In this document: positions 41,521 to 58,861 of the stretch, piece by piece | Position numbering within the stretch: the stretch's first letter is position 1 | Layout: each line of letters opens with the position of its first letter | NCBI GenBank assembly: GCA_026874595.1 | Contig: CM049307.1 | Coordinates: forward strand, 50,209,178 to 50,273,177 | Length of the DNA: 64,000 bases | Source: Sipunculus nudus | Lineage: Eukaryota; Annelida; Sipuncula; Golfingiida; Sipunculidae | Direction: 5' to 3' | Program-made: the position numbers and the translations under genes | The notes under the pieces: model-generated | Database searches by the model: none | Told to the model about the DNA's origin: nothing | What the model saw: only the letters and a program-made list of their open reading frames with translations

Positions 41521-42479
41521 TATTAATGACATTAATATATCATAAATGTACGTGAAAAAGCAATATCAATATAATTCCTCATCTGAAATCATATATAGGT
41601 GATTTACGATCACTGGGTACTGCATGGTTATCCGTATATATAGCAGTGACTCACAGTTAGTTGGTCACGGCGATCTAGTGGTCAGTACTAGCGGTGGGGA
41701 CCCCTGTCGGCAGGCCGGACTCCACTGACCACTACAAGTTAGCCGGCCGGTGCTGCCCCCACCGACGGAAAAACACACTGCATGATCTTATCGCATATAT
41801 AATATATACACTTCAATTCTGACTGTTTCAGCGTTGGTTTATTTGCGATGAACACCCTGAATGCTAATTCCGCTTTATCTTCATATAACTTATAAACCAT
41901 TATTTACTGTTTGGTTTCAATACAACAAGTATCATTTAATCATGCAGTAAATTACAAATCGCTCAGGTAATCTGTTCAGTATCAGAAACAGGTGCATTAT
42001 AAGGGCGTATTTTGCTCTAGCGATCTAATAACATTTTATATTATGATAACCACATTAATGATATTACTACTTGCTTCATGATTATATGATATCTCTCCCT
42101 TTATGCGACTCACTCTGATTTTTCATTATTCTTTGTGATTAAACTTTAATAATATTTTTTTTTTTTGTGAACCGTCACATACCATGTAGCCTAGATCTTT
42201 AGGTATCTATTTTTCAAAGAAATCCGCCAAATAAATGTCATAGGAAAGAATACACAAGACATTAGAATACTTTAGACAAACACGATGAAACGCGAACGTT
42301 TAACGAAATGACGAGGGTTTTATTATCAACAATATTATGACGCTAGCGACGTTACGTAATGCCATTATGGATTTGCGCAACTATATAGATAAAACCATAT
42401 ATGGATTTCAAACGTTGTTTTTATTAATTGCTATCATTTAGTATAGTGAGTGTCTCTCAGGATACATTTGGATTAAGAT

Positions 42480-43400
42480 ATCGGTAAATGAGGTAATACC
42501 CCTGGCTCCGTGCAAGCCGGGTTAAGCTCGGGGTTTATATGTGGTTGATATGACAGATAACAATGGAGGTACGGCGGAAAGTTACATAGATACTTTATGA
42601 GTCAAATATAACTAGATAATATGTACCTAGGCTATAGAGGCAAACTTTTAGCTTTAAAAAGTCAAGTTAAGGATTTATTTATTATAACTCGAATATGGAA
42701 AAGCTATCCATAGATATTATTTATGATTAACGTTATTTGGGACTTATTATTATCAATGAAACAATTGCGGCGCAGGTTAAATGCAATATATTGTTTATTG
42801 TCATGAAATGAGTTATAAAACATCGTCAAGGGGTCCCTTTATCACTATTGAAGTAATAATAGAAATCATAACCGAGTGATCTGCTACGTAAATACAAGAA
42901 ATGTCAAGTAACTAGTGGTGGGATTGAAGTGGTGCCCGCATGTGGCCGAGTGTTAGCGGTATTTAGCACCAAACTCTTGCGACTGAAGTCGTTTTATTCG
43001 ATGAGGGTTGTTTAAATCAGGGTTCTATGATTGGCACGGGGTATGATTGCATCGCGCGGCGTCCGCAGCGCGTGTCACGGCTGACAGTAAGCAATTTCTA
43101 GTTAATCCTTCGTTTTGCTTTATCCCAGGAAATTTTAACAGGCCCAGCCTCGAAGCGCAGCCGGAAGATTAAGCAGATAATCTGAGCGGATTATCTCTGA
43201 TCCATTTGCGTGGCTGAGTAAGCTTGTAAATTACATCATTACACGGTCGTGTGCGGCTCCTTGAAATGGACACGAGCGTGTCAATTTCAGTCCCGGAAAC
43301 AGTTGAAATGCATAAGCTGCCCACCTGGCCAGCATCTAATATTGTCCCCGTTACTCCTTAAAGACCCGTCGCCCTACTCGAAACCAATTCAAACTAAGTA
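42480..43400. promoter_or_regulatory. Candidate enhancer island upstream of Pitx copy B
   Basis: Balanced, repeat-free block about 5 kb from Pitx copy B. It carries TTAATCC (43102-43108) and an 8-bp inverted repeat AGATAATC/GATTATCT (43175-43182 and 43189-43196, spacer TGAGCG) that combines GATA cores with GGATTA, plus an E-box-like CACCTGG near 43322. TAATCC/GGATTA are K50 homeodomain target cores. The function is inferred. Confidence 0.38.
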
Positions 43401-43875
43401 TGAGCTAGATTAACGCCAAAAAGAATAAGTTCCTGGAATATGGCCCTGTTTTCAACGCATGAGTACGACCAAAAAGCATAAAGGGTCTATAAGAAAAACT
43501 AGAATTCCTCGTAACTCACGCTTTTCATCTTGTATTGACGATCAATGTATTTGAAGGGTTAAATCCCCTTTAATATTTTGAACTGAGAAATGTTGATGAT
43601 GGTTGTATTGCTTTAGCCTCTTCCAGGGAGGTATTGGTTGAACGAGGCATTTGAAGAAACTATATATATCACAAAATATTTAACAGACATATACATACAT
43701 ATAACTTTATACTTTTCTGCGCAATCTCTCCATTTATTGTTTGTATTCCATTCCTCCTCCTTGTCTGCCATCTTTTTTCATGGTACACGAAAAATATTTG
43801 ATTAGCCAATAACAATGTGTTGTCATGCAAAATTTCATATTCATGTTTATTTGCATCAACAATAATATGTCAGTA

Positions 43876-45130
43876 TAGTCATCATCATCATCATCAAAAT
43901 CATCATGAGGAGTTGCTCCAACATTATCATAGCTGTCTAACCATGCATATAGTATATCAACAGAAGCACACGCAAATTCCGCTCGAGGGTTGAGATAATA
44001 GGCTCGATGGGCAGTCAGCGTCACAAATATCACACGACGTCAAATTCATCTTTGATATCATCCTCACGAACAACGCTTATCGTCACCATAACTGTCACGC
44101 ACAGCGCAGATCACTACAAACACACCATCCTTAGGCACAACGCTGATCACTACCATCACATCATCATCACGCACATTGCTCATCACTACAATGAGATCAC
44201 TTTCGAAAACCTTGCTCATCACTAGCATGACATCATCGTCACGCACAACGCTCATCACTACCTTGATATCATCACGCACAGCTCTCAACACTACCATGTC
44301 ATCATCGTCACGCACAGCGCTAATCACTGCCTTGACATATTCATCACGCACAGGGCTCATCACTACCATGACATCACCGTCACGCACAGCGCTTATCACT
44401 ACCATGACACCACCGTCACGCACAGCTCTCATCACTAGTCTATACCATGACATCACCGTCACGCACAGCGCTGATCACTACCATGACATCATCATCACGC
44501 ACATTGCTCATCACTATACCATGTTATCATCGTCACGCACAGCGCTCATCACTTCCTTGACACATTCATCACGCGCAGCGTTAATCACTACCATCACATC
44601 ACCGTCACGCACAGCGCTCATCAATATCATGACATCACCGTTACCCACAGCGCTCATCACTACCATGACATCATCATCACGCACATTGCTCATCACTAAA
44701 CCATGAAATCATCATCACGCACAGCGTAAATCACTACCTTGACATATTCATCACGCACAGCGCTCATCACTACCATCACATCACCGTAACGCGCAGCGCT
44801 TATCACTACCATGCATGACATTTTCATCACGCACAGGGCTCATCACTTCCATGACATCACCGTCACGCACAGCGCTCATCACTACCATGATATCACAGTC
44901 ACGCACAGCGCTCATCACTACCATGACATTACCGTTACCCACAGCGGTCAATACTACCATTTATCACCGTCACGCACATTGCCCATCACTAGCATGACAT
45001 CACCGAGACGCACAGCGCTCATTATTACACACAGCCTCCATTGACCTAAAAGTCATCATTATCACACGCAACGCTAAAAATATCACTACCAAGACATCAA
45101 CATCACGCACACCGGTCATCACGGCCATCT
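43876..45130. repeat. 36-bp minisatellite array (with TCA-rich lead-in)
   Basis: Roughly 28-30 imperfect copies of a unit such as CACGCACAGCGCTCATCACT followed by ACCATGACATCACCGT, mostly 36 bp with some 33-39 bp variants, cover about 44060-45130. A TCA-triplet stretch precedes it (about 43879-43907). Because the unit is a multiple of three, long open frames appear on both strands with 12-residue repeats (for example SRTALITTMTSP). I interpret these as by-products rather than genes. Confidence 0.9.
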
Positions 45131-45796
45131 CGACTATATTAATATTGACGGTGCCACTCAACCGTTGTCAAGCAGCTCCTTGTGGCAACACCTTGGAAAT
45201 GCCCCTTGTTGTTACTGTGTCGGTATAACGATGTAAAATGTGTCCTAAGGGGGCAATTGCCATATTTCCCCCTAAAATCCTGATGAATTTGACATTATTT
45301 CGCTAAGAGTCTGTCGCAGCACCATCTGAAGACACAATACCATGCAGTGAATTCGGTACATATCAACTGGGCCCATGGAAAACCCGTTTCTTCAAATCAG
45401 GCTGAGGTCCCGCAGACCTGGCCAGACACAAGTACGGGCAAAATGACAGTTGTCTTTACGTAGAACACCCACCACCCTACTTTCAAGACAAACCCTCACG
45501 TGCAATGCTGAAAATTCAATTCAAACGCAAAGCTGATCCCCACCACCAACAGCTACGCACATCCCCCTCCTATTTCATATATCAGCAGATTCATACCCCA
45601 CTTATACCTTGCATCACACATATTATTATTATTATGTAGTTCTTTTTTTCGTTCATTTTTTAGGTATAAAATATCATTCAATGAGACCAATTAAGAATTA
45701 TAATCATTATTTGTGTTTATTTAAAAACGTAGAAATTTTCAATATCAGCGTCTGATACATTAAGCTCTCAGAATTTTAGTATAATGATATAAAGGT

Positions 45797-45971
<175 letters not shown>

Positions 45972-46299
45972 AGCATGTCAAACAAAAATGAACCATTGCT
46001 TCATTTCATTGAGCTTAATCAGCATTTTTATAATTTTTTTTCCAATTTTTTTTATAAAATAAACCATTTAAATACATGCAGGTTAAACATTTCAATTTTT
46101 CAAGGAAATATTAAGCATAAATGTGCACTTGCGATTGCATAAGATAACGCCGAAACAATATAATATACAAGCGAGTTACATGTGATGTGTGCATGTGTGT
46201 TTCGGGGGGGGGGGGGGGTGACCGGTGCGTGCCGTCTTGTCATTAATTCGATGCTTTAGATAAAGTGTCTATGTACGTTAGCTACCTGAGAGTACATCT

Positions 46300-46620
46300 T
46301 ATATCCTTAAGACATATGTAATCACCCAGTTAAACCTGTAACACCCGTGTGTATCAGCTCAGGTTATCAGTGACAAACCCTCTCTTAACACGATAATATT
46401 CCGTCGGTTTCACCGCCTTTAACCATCTCAGGAACACAACAAACATACAAACTTGTCATTATCATCCAGACCTAGATTGCTCGACCTGAGGTGCTAGACC
46501 CGCTATCACAAATACATACTGGGTTTTTCTGTTTGATTGCAGTTAGTCCGTCTGGATTTCCCGGACGACCGTCCGGCCGGGCTCTTTACAAGCTACAGGT
46601 CATCCGTCAGGTAAGGTCCC
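46300..46620. other. Small unique noncoding block
   Basis: Balanced-composition sequence about 1.8 kb upstream of Pitx copy B. No motif cluster or coding domain was recognised. Confidence 0.2.
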
Positions 46621-47639
46621 TTCCTTTTCATGTCTCGTTTTGTAATAGGTATTTAGGGATTTGTCATATTCAATAACAGTACAATTAGCTGGTCAGGAAA
46701 GCTATTACAATGAAACTGACAAACTGATTTGTCAAAAGGCTGATTCGTACCTATATTTTGACACGTGGATTCTTAATTGAAATTAACATATGTTATTCAT
46801 CTTGCTTAGCCACCCGTAAAGAGACGTTATTCAATATATTGTTATTTCGAAGTTTAAATTTAAAACTTCCGTTGGCCAAAATAATATATATATATATTAT
46901 ATATATATATAATCCATATAATAATAATTTTAATCTATAACATTTCATAACGACACGAATGTTTAAATAGGGAGTGTAAATTTGAATTAAATTTAAAAAT
47001 TATCGTCTAATTTGAGCACAAATGAAACTGTACTTTGGGTTAAAAGTTAAAGCATGTTATGTTGCATCTGATGAAGAAAAAAAATGAATTCATATTCAAT
47101 GGTTAAATGCAAATAATATGCGTATTCATTTTTCCTTTGCTATTCCAACTTGTTTACAAAATTCTTATTATATTCATTTCAATTTGACAAGCCCCTAGTT
47201 TACTTTTAATTTCACATTTGAAAAATCTCGTGTTTGTCATTTACTAATGTTTGAAACATCTTAACAATATTAAAGTTATTGGTAGAACGATTAGTAGATA
47301 TGTTACTAATGCAACAGATTTCGCTTTCAAATACAACATTTGATACGAGAATTCTCACACGGAAATGTCTAGTAATATTCTAAACGGATATTCTAGAAGA
47401 TGAAGCAACTTAATTTTATGTATCTCAGCCTAGAGAAGGAACTTTTGCTTATTTATTTAATGGACATGATAATCTCTTTTTGACATGGTTTACATGGTGA
47501 GAAACATTCCAGACATAGATTGGAGATCGTGATATAAGTAAGACTGCAATTTAAAACCTCAAATCCATTGTTGAAGAGAGATACACGTTAATGCCAACTT
47601 GCTTGTCTCCCCATTATGTGTCAGTCAGACCTTGCAGTG

Positions 47640-48392
47640 GATTAGTTTGGACAAAACAAAATGGTCAAGCTAGCTAGGTGTACAAATATCCAATTTAATC
47701 TAATTGCTTAATGGTTTTTCGCGGGAGTAGCCAGAGATATTGCGGGTTGGATAAGAAAAGCTTGTTTAGGAAGTTTATCCCTTCGCAGCAGGGCTCACGG
47801 GCGGGGTAATTTCTCGGGCAGATTTGGAGGAGGCCATTTAGTCCGGCGGGGTAATCTGTTTAACGTCTCCGCTAGTTGGGCTAGAGTTGCCGGCCGTCCT
47901 AATGTAAACACGCTCAGCCAATCAGCTGATCAGTTTACTCTAACCTGTACATGTCAATCCTGAAAGGTACTGGGAGTGAGCATCGCCCTGAGACCCAGGG
48001 CGTGACGTCACAGGGGAGGCCACAGATCCACCTACTTTAACTCCATGTCAGCTTGATATCTAACGTATAGGCGACCAGCTGAAACCTTGTGCAAACAAAT
48101 AGCCCCTCGCTGGCTACCTTATAATATAAGGCCTGGTGATTTTTTTTCTTGGTGAAGGAACACAGTTCGTTAATTTTCAAGCTTGTCTGCTGTCAATACT
48201 TGTGGGCTGGGCCTGCGGGGCTTAATGTCAGTTTTGATAAAAGACTTGTTCGGAGTAGGTGCGAACCGGCCAGATTGTTACAAGAGTCGCATGTTAATGC
48301 TTGCGCTGAGTTTATCGAACATAACCTGGTTGCAGTGAGCTGTTGGTCGGCCTGTATACACACCCTTATACGGGGAGGTTCAACTTTACTAA
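47640..48392 (+). promoter_or_regulatory. Candidate promoter and 5' UTR of Pitx copy B
   Basis: This region is less AT-rich than its surroundings. It holds a CCAAT box (AGCCAATCAG, 47916-47925), a perfect CRE (TGACGTCA, 48003-48010) and an AT-rich TATA-like segment (TTATAATATAAGG, about 48119-48131), then a likely 5' UTR to the ATG at 48393. The CCAAT plus CRE pairing echoes the upstream region of Pitx copy A. A stop codon TAA lies immediately before the ATG in the same frame (48390-48392). Confidence 0.45.
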
Positions 48393-48582
48393 ATGGACGC
48401 TTTGAGTGCCGGTTTGTCCCTGGACGATTTAGTTAACGCGGACACCTCTCTTGATTCTGACGAGGAAAGCGACATGATCCTGCAATCGACCACCCAAGGA
48501 ATGTCCAGCGGTGAAACCGACACGGCCGCACGTGCCGATTCGGGGCGCAGATCTTCGCACAGCATGGATGGTTCAAAACAAG
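48393..48582 (+). CDS. Pitx: Pitx copy B, coding exon 1 (acidic N-terminus)
   Basis: The exon encodes residues 1-63 plus the first base of codon 64. The ATG directly follows an in-frame TAA, so no longer N-terminus is possible on this transcript. The donor is AAG|GTAGGG (GT at 48583-48584). The sequence has a leucine/aspartate stretch (LSAGLSLDDLVNAD), an acidic patch (SLDSDEESDMI) that could serve in activation or as casein kinase II sites, and a Ser/Thr-rich end. It is not similar to the exon 1 product of copy A, so the first exons were replaced or diverged beyond recognition. Confidence 0.85.
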
Positions 48583-49007
48583 GTAGGGTGCACTTAATAA
48601 TAATATTCTTACTTTTAATGCATAAGTCAGGGATATGAGGTAATTTCCCAATATGAGAAATTACCTGCCCTTTCCAGGATTGGATATTTCCTTTAAAATT
48701 TATCTATTTTGTTTATGCTCTAAAGCTCTGTATAGAAACTAACCGCGGTGTTAATTTCGAATTCATACTATGTGTTTTATTATTTTTTTCTATTTTGCGT
48801 GGTATGAAATTATAAAATCACACCATGCAGAAATTATCCGTATATCTATTATAATTATGCATGACTTGTCAAATCAACTTGTAATGATTTTCCATTATAT
48901 TTTGGCACACAAGAATTAAACAGGAAAAGGGTATTGACATTTTATAGTAAAATTCATGTTCATGTTTTGGATATTTTTAAATTATCTCAAATGAAAAGCT
49001 TTGCCAA

Positions 49008-49064
<57 letters not shown>

Positions 49065-50081
49065 ATAAATACATATATACAACAACATGTGCACATATTT
49101 TTTTCACAGGAAAGACATTAATATGATATAGGCAAAAAAAGATTTAAGTATAAAACATCTGTATATATAAATCTGTACATTCATTCGGACCAAAATGAGT
49201 ATACCAGAACAGGTATACACGTATAAAATGTAGTACTTGAATGGAAATTTAAACTGATAATATATACAAATTTTTGTTCTGTGTATACCATGCAATGATT
49301 TTTAGGCTGTTTATATGTGTAGGAAAAGTATATATATTTTTAAATCATTATATATTTTATATTTATTATTATTTATATGTATATATAATGCATGTATGTA
49401 TGTTGTACATGTGATTTGATTATAATTTAAAACAACAGTATGTCAATTATGATTTGTGTGCAACACATTTTAGTACTGGTGCAAATAATGATGTTCAATA
49501 TATTGTGACATTGATATATATATATACTACAGAAGGATAAATTGTATAAAAATAATATATATATAATGTGTATATATGGTATAATGTGTATATATACAAC
49601 ATATATATACATACATACATAGCATAAACATCATCAGAATCATTAATTTTTAGATAACTTCTAGCATATCTCTTCAGTTCTTTTCCAATACAGCTGTAAA
49701 AATCAATCGATACAGAATGTGTTGCCATAAAGTATATAGTTAACCGGGGTTATCATGCAGAACAAACAGGGCCTGTCAGGGCCAGATAACCGTGTCAGCC
49801 AGGTGCGACGTGATGGATGTCACCACGACTTAATATTGCTGATACCCAGATTAATAGCAGCTCTATATATGTTCACATTCGGGATATATATAGGTTCACT
49901 CTGCACAGACAGGGTGTGGAGTATTTATTATCATACCTGTACATAAGGTTGATGAATGTGATACATCTGTAGAAAATAATAAAACATATGGGTGCTGCTG
50001 CTGCTGCTGCTGATGATAATGATAATAATAATAATAATATTAATATATCAATAATAAAAATGTAAGTCCTGTAAAATAATG

Positions 50082-50132
<51 letters not shown>

Positions 50133-50195
50133 TATATATTATGAAGAAAAAAGAAAGCATGATCTAAATTGTTACCACATGGATAGGATATATAA

Positions 50196-50254
<59 letters not shown>

Positions 50255-50859
50255 TAAATGATTCAAACATATATACTATATATTCAAAGCAAAAACATTT
50301 GACATATTTAATTTTATGCAAGGATATGTGTGTTTTTATATTTGTAATGGTGATATATATTTTATGTGTTAACCCAAACATGCATGCATGCAAACAAGCA
50401 AAACATAAGTCTCAATTTTGCATTGTCATGATATATACAACAAGGCCAAAAACATGCCATATGAATCAGAAACATAAACACAAAGCTTATATATAATGCA
50501 TCATCAATAAGTATCAATTACACGAACACAAGAAGATTCAACAAAATATCCGCTAAATAATGTAAAGATATTGTCTGCATGTCATGTATGGTTGTTTTCC
50601 AGTTCTATTTTTATACGCTATGTTTTGCAAATTGTTAGCCCATGTATACTAATTTATCTCAGTGATTATTATTGGGAAAGTAGCAATGTAAGAACATTAT
50701 TTTATTATTACAAAACAGTTGTGGTATAAAATCACGGCTAAAATTTTCCCTTCTTATCCAAGGTATATATATACATATATATTTGTATATAGGAAATAAA
50801 TGAGTTAGTTGTTGTCAATGCAGTGGGGTCTTTCACCCTTAAATAAATTCCTGATATAT

Positions 50860-51450
50860 GTTTGAACCACCGGAGGCTTGACTGACTTATAGTGCCACTA
50901 TAAGGGTATAACAAGTCCTTTATAAGACTTATCCACTCCGAAGTGGCGTTCGTATACGGGTGCTAGGGAGCGCTTCAGAGGGGCTGTGTCTCTGGGAGCC
51001 CCAGGCGCCGCACTGGGCATGCGTACGTCAGACTCAAGGTGCAGCTAGTGGGCTTGCCCTGTCGGACCGCTGTCCAAAGTTAAACACACTTTCAAAACAA
51101 CATGTACATGGAATAAAGCAAAGCCCGAAGCCATGTACAAATAGACAGATTCATATGCAAACGCTGTAAGTCCGGCACTGAAAAGTTGAACCATAATCCG
51201 TTTGCTGTGGATTTTCCAGCCAGTAGAATAATTTGTTAAAATTTGACTTGCTTTGTGCGGCTGCTTGGCGGTCCTTTAGCGTTGGAGTGATTATGTATAT
51301 TTGTGATGAAAGCTCCCCCTCCTTGTCAAATCTTGTCAGGTCTGTACCGTCCCCCCGGCTTATGAAAGTCCCCTCATTCCGAAACATATGTTTGCTGGGT
51401 ACAATATATGGAAAACGTCCATACGTGTAACAGACTTGTCCATGCAAGGA
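50860..51450. promoter_or_regulatory. Unique island in intron 1 of Pitx copy B
   Basis: Repeat-free, balanced sequence of about 0.6 kb inside the intron. Short open frames on both strands show no domain. Intronic regulatory DNA is the most economical reading but is unproven. Confidence 0.28.
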
Positions 51451-51889
51451 ATAATGGCTTTTATTAATTTATTTTTATTTATCTATTTCTTCATACATTT
51501 ATAGGATATATATTTTAGCTGCTATAAATAAATGACACACACATATATAATATATATTTAAAATTATAAATAATATGTAATGTATATAATATATAATACA
51601 TTTATACATATTTATAATATATAATTATACATTTTTACATAAGATAAAATTTATATATAATAAAAAAATAATACACTTGGTTTCATATAAAATACGTATT
51701 GTTACACACACATGCACACACATATGTATATATAAATATATACAATATAAATATATAATTTACATGTCTTTATTTTTATAAAATGAAAATATTCAATGTC
51801 GATGTTATAATGTCGATGAAGCTTTATATATAAACGGATTACATGAATGCTTGGATATCATCCCCATATTTTATCTCCACTAATTCTTA

Positions 51890-52170
51890 AACAAACAAGA
51901 CGGTATCCACACCTGCTGAGCCAGACATACCTGGACTACCACACCTGCGTGCTCATTACCCACTTACAGGTATATTAAGGTATATCTGTGACAATCCGGC
52001 TGTCTTTGTCCCCGGAGATAAGACAATCCTTTAATAAGGAAAGACACATCGCGGACAAATCCTCTCAGTGGTTTAGCGGCAAAGCTCTCTGTGAACTTCT
52101 GACGATGACGCTAACACGTTAATACGTTAATGACATCGTAATCACAGGTGAGCACACGGAGGTCACAGGT
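51890..52170. promoter_or_regulatory. Second unique island in intron 1 of Pitx copy B
   Basis: About 0.28 kb of balanced DNA 0.5 kb upstream of exon 2, with TGACGATGACGC and ACACGTTAATACGTTAATGACA (a near-direct repeat of ACGTTAAT). Repeated TTAAT cores suggest homeodomain binding; this is inferred. Confidence 0.28.
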
Positions 52171-52605
52171 CATCACTTTATTTAAATAGCAGTTATTGAT
52201 ATACTCATCTGTCTATACTGATGTCGTGTGGCTTCCCCTAAAATTCCCTTCTACTGTTTTATATCAACGTACCTGATTTATATGTACATATATACATGCA
52301 TATGTATATGTATATGTACATATATATGTATATATGAAAACATGTATATATAATAACATATATATATACATGTATATATCTTTATATATTATACACCTTT
52401 TAATTTTTTAGTCTTAATATAATTGTTTACAAAATTTTAATGATATTAAAGGAGACTACATCGGTTTATTTGGATATTTTAAAGAAATTTATTTTATAAG
52501 AACACATGCAGTGCGTCACAAAATATGCATAGTTTATTTATGTGTTGATTTATAGGTTATTTTAAGGGAAAGAATTTGCGAAGACTTTATTAGTTGTGCG
52601 AGTAA

Positions 52606-56109
<3,504 letters not shown>

Positions 56110-56652
56110 GTTTGGTTCAAGAACAGACGTGCTAAATGGAGGAAGCGCGAGCGCCACCTGGAGGCCTTCCGTACTGGACTGAACGGTTTTGGACCACAGT
56201 ACAATGGTTTTGTACAGCCTCCATACGACGATGGACTTTACACATATAACCCCTCCTCTTACAACTGGGCGGCCAAAGTGCCAAGTCCTTTAGGGTCCAA
56301 GACACTTCCATGGGGCCAACTTCCGCCGGTAGTGACGTCACAGCCAATGTATTTCGGGAGCCACGGCAGTAACATGACGTCAAGCATGGTTCCCTCCGTT
56401 AATATGAACAGTATGCCTGGGGTAACTCCTGGGGTTAGTGGACCAACAAGCCCGTGCCCGTACACAAGCCCCACCCCCTCCTACCTCTATAGTCGGGAAC
56501 AATGTACAGTCGACAGCCTGGCGACTCTCAGACTCAAAGCCAAGCAACATTCCAGTGGTTTCGGTTACCCAAGTGTTGCTCCCCGCCAGCCTGCCTTCGC
56601 TCCGTGCCAATATTCAGCAGTCGGTAATACAACGGGCATGGCGGGGGTGTGA
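56110..56652 (+). CDS. Pitx: Pitx copy B, coding exon 3 (recognition helix, linker, OAR motif)
   Basis: The acceptor is TTTGACAG|GTTTGG (AG at 56108-56109) and the frame runs to TGA at 56650-56652, encoding residues 136-315. It opens with VWFKNRRAKWRKRER, with Lys50 at residue 139. The block GLYTYN...NWAAKVPSPLGSKTLPWG aligns with the same segment of copy A. A Pro/Ser/Tyr-rich stretch (SPCPYTSPTPSYLY) precedes the OAR motif SLATLRLKAKQHSSGFGY. The tail is longer than in copy A by a short Gly/Ala/Thr/Met extension (VGNTTGMAGV). Confidence 0.95.
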   Translation, partial: VWFKNRRAKWRKRERHLEAFRTGLNGFGPQYNGFVQPPYDDGLYTYNPSSYNWAAKVPSPLGSKTLPWGQLPPVVTSQPMYFGSHGSNMTSSMVPSVNMNSMPGVTPGVSGPTSPCPYTSPTPSYLYSREQCTVDSLATLRLKAKQHSSGFGYPSVAPRQPAFAPCQYSAVGNTTGMAGV

Positions 56653-57160
56653 GCTTATATACAGACCGTATGTAAACCATTATAAAAAGTGTTAAACTTA
56701 CATAGTTTAGTCATGGTGCTTTACTTGGTTTGTCACTGCAGCTATACGTGCCCGAAGAAGTCACGTTACCGAATATACCGTGCCGTCTGAAGGCTAAACA
56801 AAACTACCACGTGACAGGTGGTGTTATAAACACACACAGGCTGTTTCGGAAGTGATAATGGACACTTTATTTTCATGGACGTCTCAGACTTTGCTGAAAA
56901 GAAAACAGTTAATATACGAACATTTTACGTATAAAAACAAGAAACATTATAAATAAGTGAACATTACTTATTTTCCTAAAACCCATTAATATATGAACAT
57001 ATATTTGTGTTTACTTTATTTTCGTTGATTTTGTCTGTGAGGGGAAATCACGAATGTTTATTTTCCGAGACACCAGTTTTTGTTATATCATTTCTGGTAA
57101 ATTGTCTATATATTTATGTGTATGGCTCCCTCTGTATTAAAGGAACACTGCACCCTCCTA
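56653..57160 (+). other. Presumed 3' UTR of Pitx copy B
   Basis: Noncoding sequence after the stop. No AATAAA is found in the first 0.5 kb. The variant signal ATTAAA at 57136-57141 is the best candidate I see. The end is uncertain without transcript data. Confidence 0.3.
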
Positions 57161-57844
57161 GATGGAATCTAGAGGCTGCCCTATTTCACACAACGTTGAC
57201 ATCAAGCTCGGGAAAAATTTTTATATTTTAGGAGAAATGGTTTTCTTGTTTGAGAAGGCTAAGATAATTAAATATATGATATATGTCTTTATGTAAGTAT
57301 AGAAATGTATGTTTGTTTTGCGTCTGTGTATACGTGTGTGCATGTGTTTTAGTGTGCAAGAAGTATTGACGACATGTAAATTAATTCACATTTGACATTG
57401 CGACCGGTTCCAATGTCAACATATGTACAATATATATAAACTGCATGCATATTACATGTGCATTATATTTAGGTTACAAACAGGCAGCTTAAAGAGAACT
57501 TACTGTATTTCTACTAGATATGCATGATATAATAGTGTCAGCGCCCAAATGCGGACCAGTGATCTCATGTTGTGAAAACTCGTGCCTGTATATATGACCT
57601 ATATATCTATATGTGTTTGTTACAGTGTGCGAAATTAAACGTGTTATATATATTATATATATACATGAAAATATATATGTATATACACATATACATTTAT
57701 AATATATATATATTAAAAGATATTTATAGTATATAATTTATATGTCAGTCCATGCGTTAAATTTGAAATATGTACAGTGTATGTGAAATTAATTTATTAG
57801 GTGCTAAATGTGCTACTTTTGACATTGCCATGCCATGTCCAACA

Positions 57845-57846
57845 AA

Positions 57847-57902
<56 letters not shown>
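57845..57902. repeat. (TA)n microsatellite
   Basis: TA run of about 52 bp in AT-rich flanking DNA downstream of Pitx copy B. Confidence 0.95.
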
Positions 57903-57905
<3 letters not shown>

Positions 57906-58235
57906 CGATTTTATTATTATGCACAAAGGCTTTATGGATTTGCAGTTTATAGAGAGAAATTAAACATGTATATATTGGATTTATGTGTTTCATTGTTATT
58001 ATATTTACGAAATGCAAATGCTAACATGTCCCATAATTCAGATACCCAAGTTCAGATTGAATAATACATCCAAACATGCACCACATATAATATAATAGAC
58101 TGAAATGGAAAATAGAACGTTTTCGAGTATATGGGGTTTCTAAATCGGGGTGTATATATATATATGTATCTATCCGGTCAGCTTTTACAAAGATATATAT
58201 AGGCTGCATGGCATGCATGGGTCCCTTTCGTTATA

Positions 58236-58236
58236 T

Positions 58237-58308
<72 letters not shown>

Positions 58309-58374
58309 GACGAATAAGAGTCCAACATTTGATCAGAAATATGCATATATAGCTTGTGTTGTAAAACAAATTTT
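58236..58374. repeat. (CA)n(TA)n microsatellite plus dispersed repeat, copy 2
   Basis: A CA run (about 58236-58273) and a TA run (about 58273-58306) adjoin a 50-bp core (58325-58374) nearly identical to 34287-34334. In both places the repeat sits on the same side of the TA tract, with spacing of 19-36 bp. Confidence 0.7.
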
Positions 58375-58796
58375 GTGAAAGAATTCCTTTAAATCTCATA
58401 CTTGATATACTTAAATAAAGTACTATGCCAAATAGTATTCTGACATGCCTTATCTAAATAAATTCTCACTATCTGCATGTATGTGACTACCCAAGAGGAC
58501 AAAATAGTCTGATTTAAGAAAAAAACACACACACACACATGCATGTACACATTCATATAAAATTGTTTCATAGGAAGAAATATGGTTTTGTTTTCTATTA
58601 TCCTTTAATCTTAATAATGAAACCTTGTAGATATTCTTAATGTTCACCGTTTTCTGTTTCCTATATATATATATATTTATTTCTTAAGTTTTTACCCTGA
58701 CTTCATGTGAATCTCAAAATGCACCTAGAAATAACAATAAAGTCAATATTCTTTAAATTTTGAGTAATCTAAATTTTGTGCTTAGCATGCAATAGC

Positions 58797-58798
<2 letters not shown>

Positions 58799-58857
<59 letters not shown>
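58799..58857. repeat. (TA)n microsatellite
   Basis: TA run of about 58 bp. Confidence 0.95.

Positions 58858-58861
<4 letters not shown>

Noticed and set aside
44176..44706. 176-codon repeat-peptide frame in the minisatellite, and antisense counterparts.
   Set aside because: Explained by a 36-bp unit that is a multiple of three; several frames are open at once and there is no gene context.
43876..45130. CRISPR array.
   Set aside because: Head-to-tail imperfect tandem units without spacers, in an animal nuclear locus.
48149..48436. 95-codon open frame overlapping the start of Pitx copy B.
   Set aside because: Different frame from the Pitx exon, no recognisable domain, and it lies in the presumed 5' UTR. 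It could at most be an upstream open reading frame.
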